A stretch of DNA of 44,122 nucleotides from Anaerolineae bacterium. Lineage in GTDB: Bacteria > Chloroflexota > Anaerolineae > Aggregatilineales > J027. The DNA lies in the NCBI GenBank assembly GCA_019913005.1, contig JAIOHL010000087.1, positions 1 to 44,122 of the forward strand, in the 5' to 3' direction. The notes under the pieces were generated by a model, which did no database searches, had not been told where the DNA came from, and saw only the letters and a program-made list of their open reading frames with translations. This document shows positions 1 to 9,118 of this stretch, one piece after another. The translations under genes were made by a program, and so were the position numbers. How positions within the stretch are numbered: position 1 is the stretch's first letter; the number at the start of each line of letters is the position of its first letter.

Positions 1-259
1 CTCCTATACCATCGCCAGCCCCACTGGTGAGGGCCTCACCACTTGCCGGAGTTTCTCACGGCTGCGGCGGTGCGCCTTGAAGGATGCCTTCAGGATCACG
101 TAATCTCGTCCAAAAGGCGGATTTTTTTCATATCCCCTATCAAAATCTATTAACCTCTGCTAAAATACACTTAACACTCGTTAAGTTAGTTTTGGCAGTT
201 TTCATTTTCCAAGAAATTTGAGATAAATTTTTCGCAACGCCGTAACTTATTGACACGTA
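1..259. other. Left-edge stretch without a supported gene
   Basis: No convincing gene is seen here. On the minus strand a run of about 52 codons stays open from near position 160 down to a TAG at positions 4-6. Its peptide is rich in Arg and Lys (it includes GRDYVILKASF) and has no ATG. It could be the 3' remnant of a truncated gene, but I do not recognise a family. The right half is AT-rich and probably holds the promoter of the following gene. Confidence 0.3.
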
Positions 260-334
260 TTGAATTATAGCCTTTCAAGAAGCAAAGATTTTATACGTCT
301 GCCAATCAGAAATTATTGTTGTATGGGGGGCCAC

Positions 335-1150
335 ATGCTCTACACCCTCTGGCTAAAACTCAGGGAGTTATTGACGGGTACCAATAACCTACAATTTCAA
401 ACCGAAGCGATGAGCGCCAGTCCCAGTTATGAGCAGTTTCGCAATTTATTCCGCGAGCGGGTCTGGTATCGAGACTGGTTTGGCAATTCACTGCGTGAAC
501 GGTGGCCTTTGCTGCTGTTTTTGCTGGCCTTCCAATCGCTCTATTTCCCGATTAATCAAGTCGTGAGTGGCGGTGTCCATCTCTATATCCCACAAATTGA
601 TGGGAATATTCCGCGCCTCTCTATCTTTGTGATTCCCTATGCGATGGGATTCATGCTGATGCCGATTTTTCCGGTGTTAGCGGCATGGAAATTTTCACGT
701 CAGGTGTTCCAAGAGTATGCCATCGCATTTTTTAGCGTCATGGTAATCGGCTTCATCATCTGGTTAGCGATGCCTGCCTATATCATCAAGCACTCATTCG
801 AACCAAATGGGTTTTTCGATCAACTGCTGTATCAACTGCATGACGGCGATTCATCGTATGGCACGCATAATTCCTTCCCCAGTAGCCATGTTTATTATGT
901 CACGGTAGCGATGGTCTACTTCTGGCGCAAATGGCCCAAGCAGTGGATTTCGTGGGCCACCTTTACCGTCGCCAATGCTGCCAGCACACTGTTTACCCAT
1001 CAGCATTATTTCGCGGATGTCGTTGCGGGGTTTGTGCTGACATGGTTTGCAGTTTGGCTGACTCGTCGCCATCTATTGCCCTTCATTCGACGCCGCGAAG
1101 TGCAATTTGGGGTCGCGGATGTACACGGCACGAGTGTGCGCCGCCATTAA
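335..1150 (+). CDS. PAP2-superfamily membrane phosphatase/phosphotransferase
   Basis: Integral membrane protein of about 271 residues with several hydrophobic segments after a charged N-terminus. Near the C-terminus it carries the PAP2 signature: FPSSH (His about residue 185) and, about 40 residues later, HYFAD (H224, D228), the His-x3-Asp pair of the catalytic centre. The spacing and the GTHNSFPSSH context resemble the Aur1/inositol phosphorylceramide synthase-like branch (PAP2_3). That suggests a lipid phosphate phosphatase or a phospho-head-group transferase acting at the membrane; the substrate cannot be told. The reading frame is open back to a TTG at 260, and an ATG at 323 is possible. 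I prefer the ATG at 335 because GGGGGG lies just upstream. The next gene is about 190 bp downstream and has its own promoter, so this is probably a single-gene unit. Confidence 0.8.
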   Translation: MLYTLWLKLRELLTGTNNLQFQTEAMSASPSYEQFRNLFRERVWYRDWFGNSLRERWPLLLFLLAFQSLYFPINQVVSGGVHLYIPQIDGNIPRLSIFVIPYAMGFMLMPIFPVLAAWKFSRQVFQEYAIAFFSVMVIGFIIWLAMPAYIIKHSFEPNGFFDQLLYQLHDGDSSYGTHNSFPSSHVYYVTVAMVYFWRKWPKQWISWATFTVANAASTLFTHQHYFADVVAGFVLTWFAVWLTRRHLLPFIRRREVQFGVADVHGTSVRRH

Positions 1151-1271
1151 AAGGGCTGAAACTTTTGAACACGGGCTAAAGCCGCCGTGCTGAATCTAGT
1201 CTAAAGTACAAGTTACTCACATGAAAACCCCTATAGATGGTAGGTATGATGCTTCCTGCCTTTTTGCTGTC

Positions 1272-1300
1272 TTCACGCTCCCATGCAATTCCGCTATAAT
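1272..1300 (+). promoter_or_regulatory. Sigma-70-type promoter for the queuosine-transporter/era unit
   Basis: TTCACG (1272-1277), a 17-bp spacer and a perfect TATAAT (1295-1300), placed 42 bp before the ATG of the transporter gene. The -10 box is consensus and the -35 matches four of six positions. This is a sequence match only. Confidence 0.5.
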
Positions 1301-1341
1301 CAACTTCATCCCATTTAATCAGACCATTAGAAACCGACATC

Positions 1342-2070
1342 ATGCAACCATCCTCTCGCATTCAATATCGCTATTATGATCTTGTCATGGCAACGTTTGT
1401 GACGGTGCTGCTCCTCAGTAACCTCCTCAGCAGTGCCAAAATTATTGACATCGGCCTCGGCAGCGTTGGCTCATTGAGCTTCATTTTCGATGCTGGCACG
1501 ATTGTCTTTCCGATTTCGTACATTTTTGGCGACATCCTAACCGAAGTGTATGGCTACAAACGTTCCCGCCGCGTCATTTGGATGGGTTTCGGCGCATCCA
1601 TTTTGATGGCATTCTGCGTTTGGATTGTTGGCCTGCTCCCCGGCGAATCCTATTGGGTCGAAAGCACGGGCCAAAGTGCGTATGATGCCATTCTCAGCGG
1701 CATCCCTAATTTGATTGTCGCTAGTCTCAGCGCTTATTTCGCAGGCGAGTTTTTGAACAGCTTTGTGCTAGCAAAATTAAAGGTCGCTACTGAAGGTCGC
1801 TATTTGTGGATGCGTACCATCGGCAGCACACTGATTGGCGAAGGCGCAGACTCGATTATTTTTGTCGGGATCGCCACGCTGCTCGGCACGCCGGGGTTTG
1901 TGCCCGAAATCATGCTTTCGCTGATTGCCACCAATTACATTTTGAAGGTGGGCATTGAGGCCGCCATGACCCCCGTCACGTACAAGGTAGTCAATATCCT
2001 CAAACGTGTTGAAAACGAAGATTACTTTGACCGGGATACGAACTTCAACCCATTCAAGTTAGGTATATAA
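1342..2070 (+). CDS. yhhQ: Queuosine precursor transporter (YhhQ/VUT family)
   Basis: A 242-residue membrane protein of the VUT/DUF165 family; the E. coli member YhhQ imports queuosine precursors (preQ0/preQ1). Family features visible are an N-terminal helix around VTVLLLSNLLSSAKI, the FPISYIFGDILTEVYGY block (about residues 55-72) with the conserved acidic pair, the paired FAGEFLNS and GEGADSIIF helices, and a basic C-terminal end. The length is typical. It starts at the ATG about 42 bp after a good promoter, though the ribosome-binding site is weak. era follows after 14 bp and is probably co-transcribed. The function is assigned from the family; substrate choice between preQ0, preQ1 or queuine is not visible. 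Confidence 0.85.
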   Translation: MQPSSRIQYRYYDLVMATFVTVLLLSNLLSSAKIIDIGLGSVGSLSFIFDAGTIVFPISYIFGDILTEVYGYKRSRRVIWMGFGASILMAFCVWIVGLLPGESYWVESTGQSAYDAILSGIPNLIVASLSAYFAGEFLNSFVLAKLKVATEGRYLWMRTIGSTLIGEGADSIIFVGIATLLGTPGFVPEIMLSLIATNYILKVGIEAAMTPVTYKVVNILKRVENEDYFDRDTNFNPFKLGI

Positions 2071-2084
2071 AGAAGGATTTTCGA

Positions 2085-3056
2085 ATGACTGATGACGAAA
2101 ACATGCTCAATTCCGACCATCTGACAGATGATGAACCCGAACTACCGGAAGATCATCGCAGCGGCTATGTTGCGGTTATTGGGCGGCCCAATGTTGGCAA
2201 AAGCACCTTGATGAACGCCATCCTTGGAGAAAAAATCGCCATCGTCAGCCCGAAACCCCAAACCACCCGTCTGCGCCAATTGGGGATTTTGACCCGGCCC
2301 GATGTGCAAATTGTGTTTATTGATACGCCCGGTATCCATCAACCGCGTAACGCCCTCGGTGAATTTATGGTTGAGGTGGCAGTGGCGGCCCTGCAAGAAG
2401 CGGATGTCGTGCTGTTCGTGACAGACGCCAGTGAACCCGCTACTGAAGAAGACAAAAACGTGATCGAGATTTTGAATCAGGCGAATGACGGCAACCATCT
2501 CAAAGTGATCCACGTCGTCAATAAAGTGGATCGGGCCCGCGACCCCGAAAAATATCAGCAACATTTTGAGGGTCAACGCGCCCTTGTGCCGGATGCCGTT
2601 TGGACAACAACCATCGCTACCGACAACACGGGCATTGAGGCATTGGTCAAACTGATTATCGAGCGATTACCGCTGGGGCCACGTTTTTATCCTGAAGATC
2701 AAATCTCTGACCTGCGTACCCGCGATATTGTAGGCGAGATGGTGCGTGAGGCGGTTTTGTTGCATACTGAACAAGAAGTGCCCCATGCCGTCGCAGTCGA
2801 GGTGGAAGAGTTTTCGGAGCGAGAAAACGGGGTGGTCTATATCAATGTGACCATTTACGTCGAGCGCGACAGCCAAAAAGGGATTATCATCGGGCAAAAG
2901 GGGCAGATGCTCAAGAAAATTTCGATACACGCCCGCCGTGAAATTGAACGGTTTTTGGAGACACGGATTTATTTGGAACCGCATGTCAAGGTGCTTAAAA
3001 ATTGGCGCAAGGATGAAAATGCCCTCCGTCGTCTCGGCTATCGAATTCAACGCTAA
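2085..3056 (+). CDS. era: GTPase Era, 30S ribosome assembly factor
   Basis: Era binds 16S rRNA near its 3' end and assists 30S maturation. The protein (323 residues) has an acidic N-terminal extension of about 25 residues, then the GTPase domain with G1 GRPNVGKST, G3 DTPG followed by IHQPRNALG (typical of Era), and G4 NKVD. The C-terminal KH domain contains GIIIGQKGQMLKKI and the end WRKDENALRRLGY. AAGGA lies 7-8 bp before the ATG. It is slightly longer than the usual ~300 residues because of the acidic head. It sits between the queuosine transporter and a small membrane protein gene, all on the same strand with short gaps. Confidence 0.97.
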   Translation: MTDDENMLNSDHLTDDEPELPEDHRSGYVAVIGRPNVGKSTLMNAILGEKIAIVSPKPQTTRLRQLGILTRPDVQIVFIDTPGIHQPRNALGEFMVEVAVAALQEADVVLFVTDASEPATEEDKNVIEILNQANDGNHLKVIHVVNKVDRARDPEKYQQHFEGQRALVPDAVWTTTIATDNTGIEALVKLIIERLPLGPRFYPEDQISDLRTRDIVGEMVREAVLLHTEQEVPHAVAVEVEEFSERENGVVYINVTIYVERDSQKGIIIGQKGQMLKKISIHARREIERFLETRIYLEPHVKVLKNWRKDENALRRLGYRIQR

Positions 3057-3089
3057 ACAATAACTTTTATCAAAAGGCCATAGAAACCC

Positions 3090-3809
3090 ATGCAGCAACC
3101 CTTTCAACCCTACCAGCAACCGTCGATGTATACGATGCAGCCTGCCCCCAAAAAGCGCCCTTGCTTAGGTTCAGGCTGTGGGTGCTGTCTTGGCCTCGGG
3201 TTATTGGTCTTATGTCCTTTAATTGCAGTCGTTGCATGTATTGGAATTGTTTTGCGAGGCAATCCCGACCCGCTCTATTCAGATTATCGGGCTGACCCCA
3301 CTGCCGCCGCTGAATATGACGTGTTGTTTGATAACGCGATAGCCCAAGCCCGGAGTGATGGTCAGTTTAATGTCGGTATTGAAGATCGTGATTTCGAGTC
3401 GTGGCTCAATGTGGAATATCGCAACAATTTGGCCGAAAACAATGAAGGGAACACGGAAGACCTGCCTGATTGGGTCAAGGACATGAAGTTCCAAACGAAA
3501 TTTGATGATAATGAGGTGACGCTGTTCGGAACCACCGAATTTTCGGGTATTACATTTAATATGCTGGTGGTGTCGGAAGTCAGCATTAATACCGATCCGG
3601 TTACGCACCTCACCAGACCGCTGAATGTGGAAGTATCCAAATTTCAGGTGGGCAGTCTGAATATGCCGGAGAGCTTCCGTACCGAAATGGCGGACAGCAT
3701 CGCAGATGGGTTAAGCGAAGAACTGACCCAAGTCAATCAGCGTTATGAACTGACTTCACTCAGTATCGAAGATGGGATGATGCGGTTTAGCGGGCACGTG
3801 GTTCGATAA
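3090..3809 (+). CDS. Single-pass membrane protein of unknown function
   Basis: A 239-residue protein I do not recognise. The N-terminus is rich in Gln, Pro and Tyr (about residues 1-22) and is followed by a Cys/Gly-rich stretch (CLGSGCGCCLG) that runs into one hydrophobic segment (about residues 33-52). The remaining ~185 residues are soluble, acidic and beta-prone with regular alternation, so the likely topology is a short cytoplasmic tail, one membrane helix and an extracytoplasmic domain. It starts 33 bp after era and may share its transcript. Its last 23 bp overlap the end of the convergent ribF gene, so no space is left for a dedicated terminator. Confidence 0.75.
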   Translation: MQQPFQPYQQPSMYTMQPAPKKRPCLGSGCGCCLGLGLLVLCPLIAVVACIGIVLRGNPDPLYSDYRADPTAAAEYDVLFDNAIAQARSDGQFNVGIEDRDFESWLNVEYRNNLAENNEGNTEDLPDWVKDMKFQTKFDDNEVTLFGTTEFSGITFNMLVVSEVSINTDPVTHLTRPLNVEVSKFQVGSLNMPESFRTEMADSIADGLSEELTQVNQRYELTSLSIEDGMMRFSGHVVR

Positions 3810-4734
3810 TCTTCTCCAAAATCACCCGGCCTTCCTCCACATCCTGTCGGATTCGGGCAATCAGGTCGTCAATACTGGTGAATTTGGCCTCACCGCGTAG
3901 CCATGCCACAAAATCGAGGTCAAGGCGCTGCCCATAAATATCACGGTCAAAATCCAACAGATAGGGTTCAACCGTGATATTGTGTCCATTAAAGGTGGGG
4001 CGTACCCCGACATTGGTCATCGCCATAAAGGTCTCGCTGCCCAGATGAGCTAAAGAGGCGTAGATGCCGTTTTTAGGAAGCACCTGCTGTTCCCAATAGG
4101 CCATATTAGCAGTAGGAAAGCCAATCTGCCGACCCCGTTTTTCACCATCTACCACAATCCCACTGACACGATAATAACGACCTAAATCCGAGGCAACCTT
4201 TTGCACATCCCCCTCGGCCAACGCTGCCCGAATGCGTCCGCTGGAAATGCGTTCGCCATTGCCATCGGTAAACAACAAATCAATCGTCTCGACGGTGAAG
4301 CCTTTTTGATGACCCTGTTCGATCAGATAGGCCACATTACCTTCACGCTTATAGCCCAATGCAAAATCAGGAGTGGCCCACAACGAAGCCATTTTCAAGT
4401 GTCGGGTCAGTAAATCTACAAAATCGGCGGCACGAATCTGGCGGGTCTGGTCGTTAAAGGGATGGGTAATGACCACATCTACCCCCAATTCACCCAACAG
4501 CGCGGCCCGTTCGTCGGGGGTGGTCAAATAATATGGCCCTTGAATGCCACGAATGACGACATCGGGATGCGGGAAAAAGGTTAGAACGACAGCGAGACGA
4601 TTAGAAGCGTGAGCGGCCTGCACCAAATGAGAGATTAAGTGCTGATGTCCACGATGGACGCCATCAAACACCCCGACTGTGACAATACTGGGGTGGTCAA
4701 GGTGGGCATTTTCCAGCGATTGAATGTGTTGCAT
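3787..4734 (-). CDS. ribF: Bifunctional riboflavin kinase / FAD synthetase
   Basis: Makes FMN from riboflavin and then FAD (315 residues, normal length). The N-terminal nucleotidyltransferase domain shows FDGVHRGH (HxGH at residues 27-30) and the ISSGRIR motif near residue 160. The C-terminal flavokinase domain shows GRQIGFPTANM and the GVRPTF...VEPYLLDFD segment. It is the last gene of the minus-strand nusA operon, 23 bp after truB; the truB-ribF pairing is common in bacteria. The gene end overlaps the convergent membrane-protein gene by 23 bp. Confidence 0.96.
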   Translation of the reverse strand: MQHIQSLENAHLDHPSIVTVGVFDGVHRGHQHLISHLVQAAHASNRLAVVLTFFPHPDVVIRGIQGPYYLTTPDERAALLGELGVDVVITHPFNDQTRQIRAADFVDLLTRHLKMASLWATPDFALGYKREGNVAYLIEQGHQKGFTVETIDLLFTDGNGERISSGRIRAALAEGDVQKVASDLGRYYRVSGIVVDGEKRGRQIGFPTANMAYWEQQVLPKNGIYASLAHLGSETFMAMTNVGVRPTFNGHNITVEPYLLDFDRDIYGQRLDLDFVAWLRGEAKFTSIDDLIARIRQDVEEGRVILEKIIEPRAR

Positions 4735-4757
4735 GAAATATCAAATCCAGTGCAAGA

Positions 4758-5660
4758 TCAGCGATTAAAAACTTTCAGTGGTTTCCAGCGACCCGGCTGC
4801 TCGGCAATCGGTTCCAGAATCGCCAAAAATTTACCCCCGTCGTTATAGGCCCGCAACAACCCGGTAGCATTTAGCGAAATCTCATTCAACCACACACCAT
4901 TTTGTACAGCGCGACTTTGCGGCTCATCGAGGTCAATGCGGGGGAATTCTTGGAGGGCTATTTCCGGGGACAACAAATACTGCTGCCATGTATCCTTTCG
5001 GATAGCCTCGCGTAATATCTCAAGGTCAACCGCGTCGGCAGTCGTAAATGGCCCACTCGCCACGCGCCGCAGCCCTGCCAGATGTGCCCCGACGCCTAAT
5101 ATCCGTCCCAAATCAAAAGCCAGACTGCGGATATACGTGCCCGGTGAGCAATGCACGCGCAAGAGAAAGGTCGGGAAATCCCATTTCATGATCTCGAGAT
5201 CATAGATAGTCACAAGGCGCGGGGTCAATTCCACCGTATCACCCTGCCCTTGCCGTGCAATCTCATACAGTTTTTTGCCCCCCTGCTTAATCGCGCTGTA
5301 GATGGGCGGGATTTGTAAAATATCGCCGCGAAATTGGGGCAATATGGCTTCGGCCTGCTCGCGTGAAATCGGGGAGTCGTTGGTGGCGACAATCTCGCCC
5401 TCGGCGTCATAAGTGGTGGTTTCGATGCCCAAGCGCACCTGCGCCTTATATATTTTGGGGTGGCCCATCACATATTCGCTTAGGCGGGTGGCTTGGCCGA
5501 GACACAACATTAAAACCCCTGTCGCCAACGGGTCAAGGGTTCCGGCGTGGCCGATTTTTTTGATGTGGGTCTCGCGGCGCACAATCGCCACGACATCATG
5601 GCTTGTCCACCCTAGCGGCTTGTCTATATTCAGCAGAGCAAATTCAGGGGAGTGGTTCAT
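4758..5660 (-). CDS. truB: tRNA pseudouridine(55) synthase
   Basis: Converts U55 in the T-loop of tRNAs to pseudouridine. The 300-residue protein has the N-terminal motif NIDKPLGWTSHDVV, the catalytic loop GHAGTLDPLATG with Asp43, and HCSPGTYIRSLAFDLG in the second half. A C-terminal PUA-like part follows and is weakly conserved. It lies between nrnA and ribF in the conserved translation operon. The 58-bp gap to nrnA holds a short inverted repeat. Confidence 0.96.
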   Translation of the reverse strand: MNHSPEFALLNIDKPLGWTSHDVVAIVRRETHIKKIGHAGTLDPLATGVLMLCLGQATRLSEYVMGHPKIYKAQVRLGIETTTYDAEGEIVATNDSPISREQAEAILPQFRGDILQIPPIYSAIKQGGKKLYEIARQGQGDTVELTPRLVTIYDLEIMKWDFPTFLLRVHCSPGTYIRSLAFDLGRILGVGAHLAGLRRVASGPFTTADAVDLEILREAIRKDTWQQYLLSPEIALQEFPRIDLDEPQSRAVQNGVWLNEISLNATGLLRAYNDGGKFLAILEPIAEQPGRWKPLKVFNR

Positions 5661-5679
5661 AAGGTTTCGGATTCACACC

Positions 5680-5710
5680 CCTCTCCCTCAGGTGACAACA
5701 TCGGGAGAGG
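5680..5710. repeat. Short inverted repeat between nrnA and truB
   Basis: CCTCTCCC (5680-5687) and GGGAGAGG (5703-5710) can form a perfect 8-bp stem with a 15-nt loop. It lies in the only sizeable gap within the downstream half of the operon. There is no T-run, so it is not an obvious terminator; an RNA processing or stability element, or a copy of a small dispersed repeat, are possible. Confidence 0.4.
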
Positions 5711-5718
5711 TGATGGTT

Positions 5719-6735
5719 CTATCGGCTGTAGACGGGTTCGCCACGTGCAACTTCGGCTTTTAACATCGGTAGCACCCGTGCGAGGGCTTGGTCAAGCGTC
5801 ACGCCACGTAGGGTTGCGCCACCTGCCGCCACATGCCCGCCCCCGCCCAGCGCCAATGAAATTTCGGCGACACTATAGCCGGGAATGGAACGGAAACTAC
5901 ATTCAACATCTGGCCCGATTACGGTAAAGGCGGCAGAGACTTTGGCATCATCGGCTTGAATCAGATAGCCGGAGAGTCCAGTATAATCGCCGACCTGCAT
6001 TCCACAAGCAACGATGTCCGACTCATCAATGGCGGCCCACACAAGCCCGTCATCCAACTGCATCCGCGAGACCGCCAACGCCTGCAAACGCATCAGGCCC
6101 GTTGGAATCCGCGCCAATGTCAACTGCACGACTTGGGTCAAATTCGCTCCAGCAGCAATTAACCGCTGCCCCGTTTTCAGGGTGTAGGCGGAGACATTGG
6201 AGGTACGGAAACACAGCGTATCCGTCACCAAACCCGTCAGCAGGGCTTGCGCAATATCGGCGGTCAAGGGAATTTCCAATTGATCGAGCCAATCCAAGAC
6301 CCCTTCGGAAGCGGCGGCTGTGCGGGCATCCACCAAGTTGACATCACCAAACATTAGATTCGTCTGATGATGATCCAGTTGGATGAGAGGCCGACCTAAC
6401 GCCAACAGTGCCGCGCCGATTTCTCCCAAACGTTCCGTATCGCTGGAATCGGTGCTGATGACCAAATCCGGCAGAGGGTTTTGTAAGGTAGATTGAATAT
6501 CAGCACTATTTGGCACAAACGCAAACCGCTCAGGCAGTCCGCCTTCGACATAGGGGGTGACATGCTTACCCCGACTACGAAGGGCCATTGTGAGGCCCAT
6601 CATCGAACCAATCGCATCTCCATCGGGTTGTAGATGGGTGACGACAGCGATTTTTTGCGCCGTCGCCACCAATTCTGCTGCTTTATCCCATTCCAACTGC
6701 ACGAGTGGTGCGGGATTATTCTTGCTCGTCGTCAT
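5719..6735 (-). CDS. nrnA: DHH-family oligoribonuclease / pAp phosphatase (NrnA)
   Basis: A nanoRNase/pAp phosphatase that degrades 2-5 nt RNAs and removes the 3'-phosphate of pAp. Members are common next to rbfA. The 338-residue sequence shows VVTHLQPDGDAIGS (metal-binding Asp residues), the ISTDSSD block, the DHH motif itself (LDHHQTN) and the C-terminal DHHA1 domain with GGGGHVAAGG. All usual motifs are present. It overlaps the end of rbfA by 20 bp, which suggests translational coupling. Specificity could instead be toward cyclic dinucleotide products (GdpP-like soluble forms), but the length and synteny favour NrnA. Confidence 0.93.
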   Translation of the reverse strand: MTTSKNNPAPLVQLEWDKAAELVATAQKIAVVTHLQPDGDAIGSMMGLTMALRSRGKHVTPYVEGGLPERFAFVPNSADIQSTLQNPLPDLVISTDSSDTERLGEIGAALLALGRPLIQLDHHQTNLMFGDVNLVDARTAAASEGVLDWLDQLEIPLTADIAQALLTGLVTDTLCFRTSNVSAYTLKTGQRLIAAGANLTQVVQLTLARIPTGLMRLQALAVSRMQLDDGLVWAAIDESDIVACGMQVGDYTGLSGYLIQADDAKVSAAFTVIGPDVECSFRSIPGYSVAEISLALGGGGHVAAGGATLRGVTLDQALARVLPMLKAEVARGEPVYSR

Positions 6736-7105
6736 TCACTCCATCCAGTGTAGAGGCGGGCTGTTCCCGTTCCGCCAGCGCATCCAAGACTTCTTCGATG
6801 TGATTGGCTTGTTGCAGGACCACATCCCATTTGAAGTGGAGTTGGGGCATCCGGCGCAAACGCAGACGAGATGCCAGTTCTTTCCGCAAAAAGCCTTGTG
6901 CCTGCCGCAAGCCTTCCATCACTTCATCGCGGCGGCTTTCATCCCCCAGCGCATTGACGAAAATCTCAGCGTGTTCAATCTCTCGATCCAACCGCACCTC
7001 CATAATCGTCACCCCATGCAACCGGGGATCACGCACTTCGGTGAGCATCAGTTGGCTTAGGTGGGACAAAATCAAATCTGCCACCCGTTCCGATTTGATG
7101 GTCAT
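6716..7105 (-). CDS. rbfA: 30S ribosome-binding factor A
   Basis: A small KH-like protein needed for 30S maturation and 16S rRNA 5'-end processing. Its 129 residues start with SERVADLILSHLSQLM, contain VTIMEVRLDREIEHAEIFV and end in the typical RLRRMPQLHFKWD strand, followed by a short acidic tail. The gene is 25 bp downstream of infB, and its 3' end overlaps nrnA by 20 bp. The order infB-rbfA-nrnA-truB-ribF is a classic bacterial arrangement. Confidence 0.95.
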   Translation of the reverse strand: MTIKSERVADLILSHLSQLMLTEVRDPRLHGVTIMEVRLDREIEHAEIFVNALGDESRRDEVMEGLRQAQGFLRKELASRLRLRRMPQLHFKWDVVLQQANHIEEVLDALAEREQPASTLDGVNDDEQE

Positions 7106-7130
7106 GGCGTTTCTCCTTCCTTGAATACGC

Positions 7131-8933
7131 TTAGTTCACGCGCTCCTTGACCAAAAATTCAATCTGATCGCCTTCTTGGAAATCATTGAATCTATCAAGG
7201 GACACGCCACATTCGAAACCCTGACGTACTTCTTGCACATCGTCTTTTAGATGTTTGAGGCTGCCAATCGTCAGGCCATCGGCGATAATCTTGCCACGCC
7301 GCACCACCCGCGCTTTGGACTTACGTCGAATGGTGCCGGTGCGCACATAACATCCGGCAATCTGGCCGACCCGCGAGATATTAAAAATCTGGCGGACTTC
7401 GGCCATGCCGATGACTTTATCTTCATACACCGGATCGAGCATCCCTTTGAGGGCTTTTTCAACATCTTCCACCATCTTATAGATGATGTCATAGGTGCGA
7501 ATATCTACCCCGGTAGAGGAAGCTACACGTTCAGCGGCGGTATCGGCAGTCGTATTGAACCCGATGATGACGGCATGGGAGGCACTGGCGAGGTTCACAT
7601 CGTTTTCGGTGATGTTACCCACATCGGCGTGCAAAATCCGTACTTTGACCTCATCCGACGCCAAATCTTCAAGCGAGTTGACGACGGGTTCAAGGCTGCC
7701 ATGTACATCGGTTTTGACAATCAGCAGCAGTTCTTTGTTCTCGCCCTGCCTAAAGCGATTGAAGAAATCTTCCAACGTCATCACAGGGGTAGCCTGTGCA
7801 TTGGCCTCTTGTTGGGCTACCTGACGACGGTTATCCGCAATGCTAGCAGCGGCTTTGATATTCGGTACAACCTCAAAACGATCCCCCACCTGTGGGGCAA
7901 TATCCAAGCCCATGACTGAGACGGGGAACGATGGCGGTGCTTCATCTACTTTACGGCCACGCTCATCAAACAAGGATTTCACGCGACCATAGGAGAGTCC
8001 GGCGACAACGACATCGCCTGTATGCAGCGTACCATTCTGCACCAGCAGGGTTGCCAATGGACCGCGTCCTTTTTCAGTGCGGCTTTCCAAAACAACTCCA
8101 CCGCCCTTGCTCTTTGGATTCGCTACAATTTCGGCTTCTTCCGCGACCAGCAAAATCGCTTCGAGCAGGTTTTCGAGGCCCATTTTGTTTCGAGCCGACA
8201 CCGGAACGACCAGCGTATCCCCACCCCATTCATCGGGAGTCAGGCCAACATCGGATAGTTCTTGTTTGACTAAATCCGGATTGGCGTTGGGTTTATCCAC
8301 TTTGTTGAGGGCCACCACAATCGGCACCCCGGCAGCTTTGGCATGGTTGAGCGCTTCGCGGGTGGTTGGCATCACACCGTCGTCGGCAGCTACCACCAAA
8401 ACCGCTACGTCCGCGCCCTGTGCGCCACGTGCCCGCATCGCGGTAAAGGCCTCGTGGCCGGGGGTATCAATAAAGGTGATTTTCTGGCCTTTATATTCGG
8501 TCTGATAGGCACCGATGGCCTGCGTAATCCCACCCGCCTCACCATCGGCTACATTCGTCTTGCGGATGACGTCGAGCAGCGAGGTCTTACCATGATCCAC
8601 ATGGCCTAAAATCGTAACCACCGGGGGACGGCGTTGTAACTGGGCAACTTCTTCAGTCCCATACAACTCCCGACGCCACTGGGGTTTTTGCGCTTCCATC
8701 TCAGCGCGTTTTTCCTCTTCCTGCACTTCACGCAGGGGGCGCGGCTGGAAGTTCATTTCTTCAATGATGATGGCAGCCGTGTCATAATCCAACTGCTGAT
8801 TGATCGAAGCCATGATACCGTTGGCAATCAACTTCTTCATGACTTCAATCGGGCTGACTTGCATCAATTCAGCCAATTCACGCACCGTGACAAAATCCGG
8901 TACATTTAAAATTTGTCGCTCTTGTTGCGTCAT
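7131..8933 (-). CDS. infB: Translation initiation factor IF-2
   Basis: GTPase that places initiator tRNA on the 30S subunit and promotes subunit joining. It has 600 residues, a short form: one IF2 N-terminal module (VTVRELAELMQVSPIEVMKKL, about residues 15-35) is followed almost directly by the G domain (VTILGHVDHGKTS near residue 110, DTPGHEAFTAMRARGA, NKVD). Domain II, the IF2-specific domain and the C-terminal fMet-tRNA-binding domain (ending in GDQIEF) follow. The long charged linker found in proteobacterial IF-2 is missing. A strong AGGAGG lies 9 bp before the ATG. The 185-bp leader to ylxR is longer than the other gaps in this operon and contains nested inverted repeats. Confidence 0.98.
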   Translation of the reverse strand: MTQQERQILNVPDFVTVRELAELMQVSPIEVMKKLIANGIMASINQQLDYDTAAIIIEEMNFQPRPLREVQEEEKRAEMEAQKPQWRRELYGTEEVAQLQRRPPVVTILGHVDHGKTSLLDVIRKTNVADGEAGGITQAIGAYQTEYKGQKITFIDTPGHEAFTAMRARGAQGADVAVLVVAADDGVMPTTREALNHAKAAGVPIVVALNKVDKPNANPDLVKQELSDVGLTPDEWGGDTLVVPVSARNKMGLENLLEAILLVAEEAEIVANPKSKGGGVVLESRTEKGRGPLATLLVQNGTLHTGDVVVAGLSYGRVKSLFDERGRKVDEAPPSFPVSVMGLDIAPQVGDRFEVVPNIKAAASIADNRRQVAQQEANAQATPVMTLEDFFNRFRQGENKELLLIVKTDVHGSLEPVVNSLEDLASDEVKVRILHADVGNITENDVNLASASHAVIIGFNTTADTAAERVASSTGVDIRTYDIIYKMVEDVEKALKGMLDPVYEDKVIGMAEVRQIFNISRVGQIAGCYVRTGTIRRKSKARVVRRGKIIADGLTIGSLKHLKDDVQEVRQGFECGVSLDRFNDFQEGDQIEFLVKERVN

Positions 8934-9118
8934 ATAACTGGAATCCTCCTGAACTTAAACAACAACACACGCCGCAGGTCAATAACTGCTCCGGAAAGAA
9001 AATTCGCTGCGCGAGACTTGCGATGGCGACTCCCCGGAGACCCTGCGACGTGTGCTGGGTACTTCCTCAAAATTTTGCATCTCCCTCTGGCTGAAGGAGA
9101 TGGTCAATGGGGTCGCCC
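8934..9118 (-). other. infB leader with nested inverted repeats
   Basis: This 185-bp gap separates ylxR from infB. Read on the minus strand, two 6-bp complementary pairs are nested: the outer CGCAGG/CCTGCG (plus positions 9042-9047 and 8973-8978) and the inner CTCCGG/CCGGAG (9034-9039 and 8989-8994). A separate 7-bp stem CATCTCC/GGAGATG lies at 9078-9102. No open frame of interest is seen. A structured mRNA leader or processing site is possible but unproven. Confidence 0.35.

Noticed and set aside
4-162. Open minus-strand run of about 52 codons at the left edge
   Set aside because: No ATG, no ribosome-binding site and no family I can recognise; too short to call as a gene or named pseudogene.
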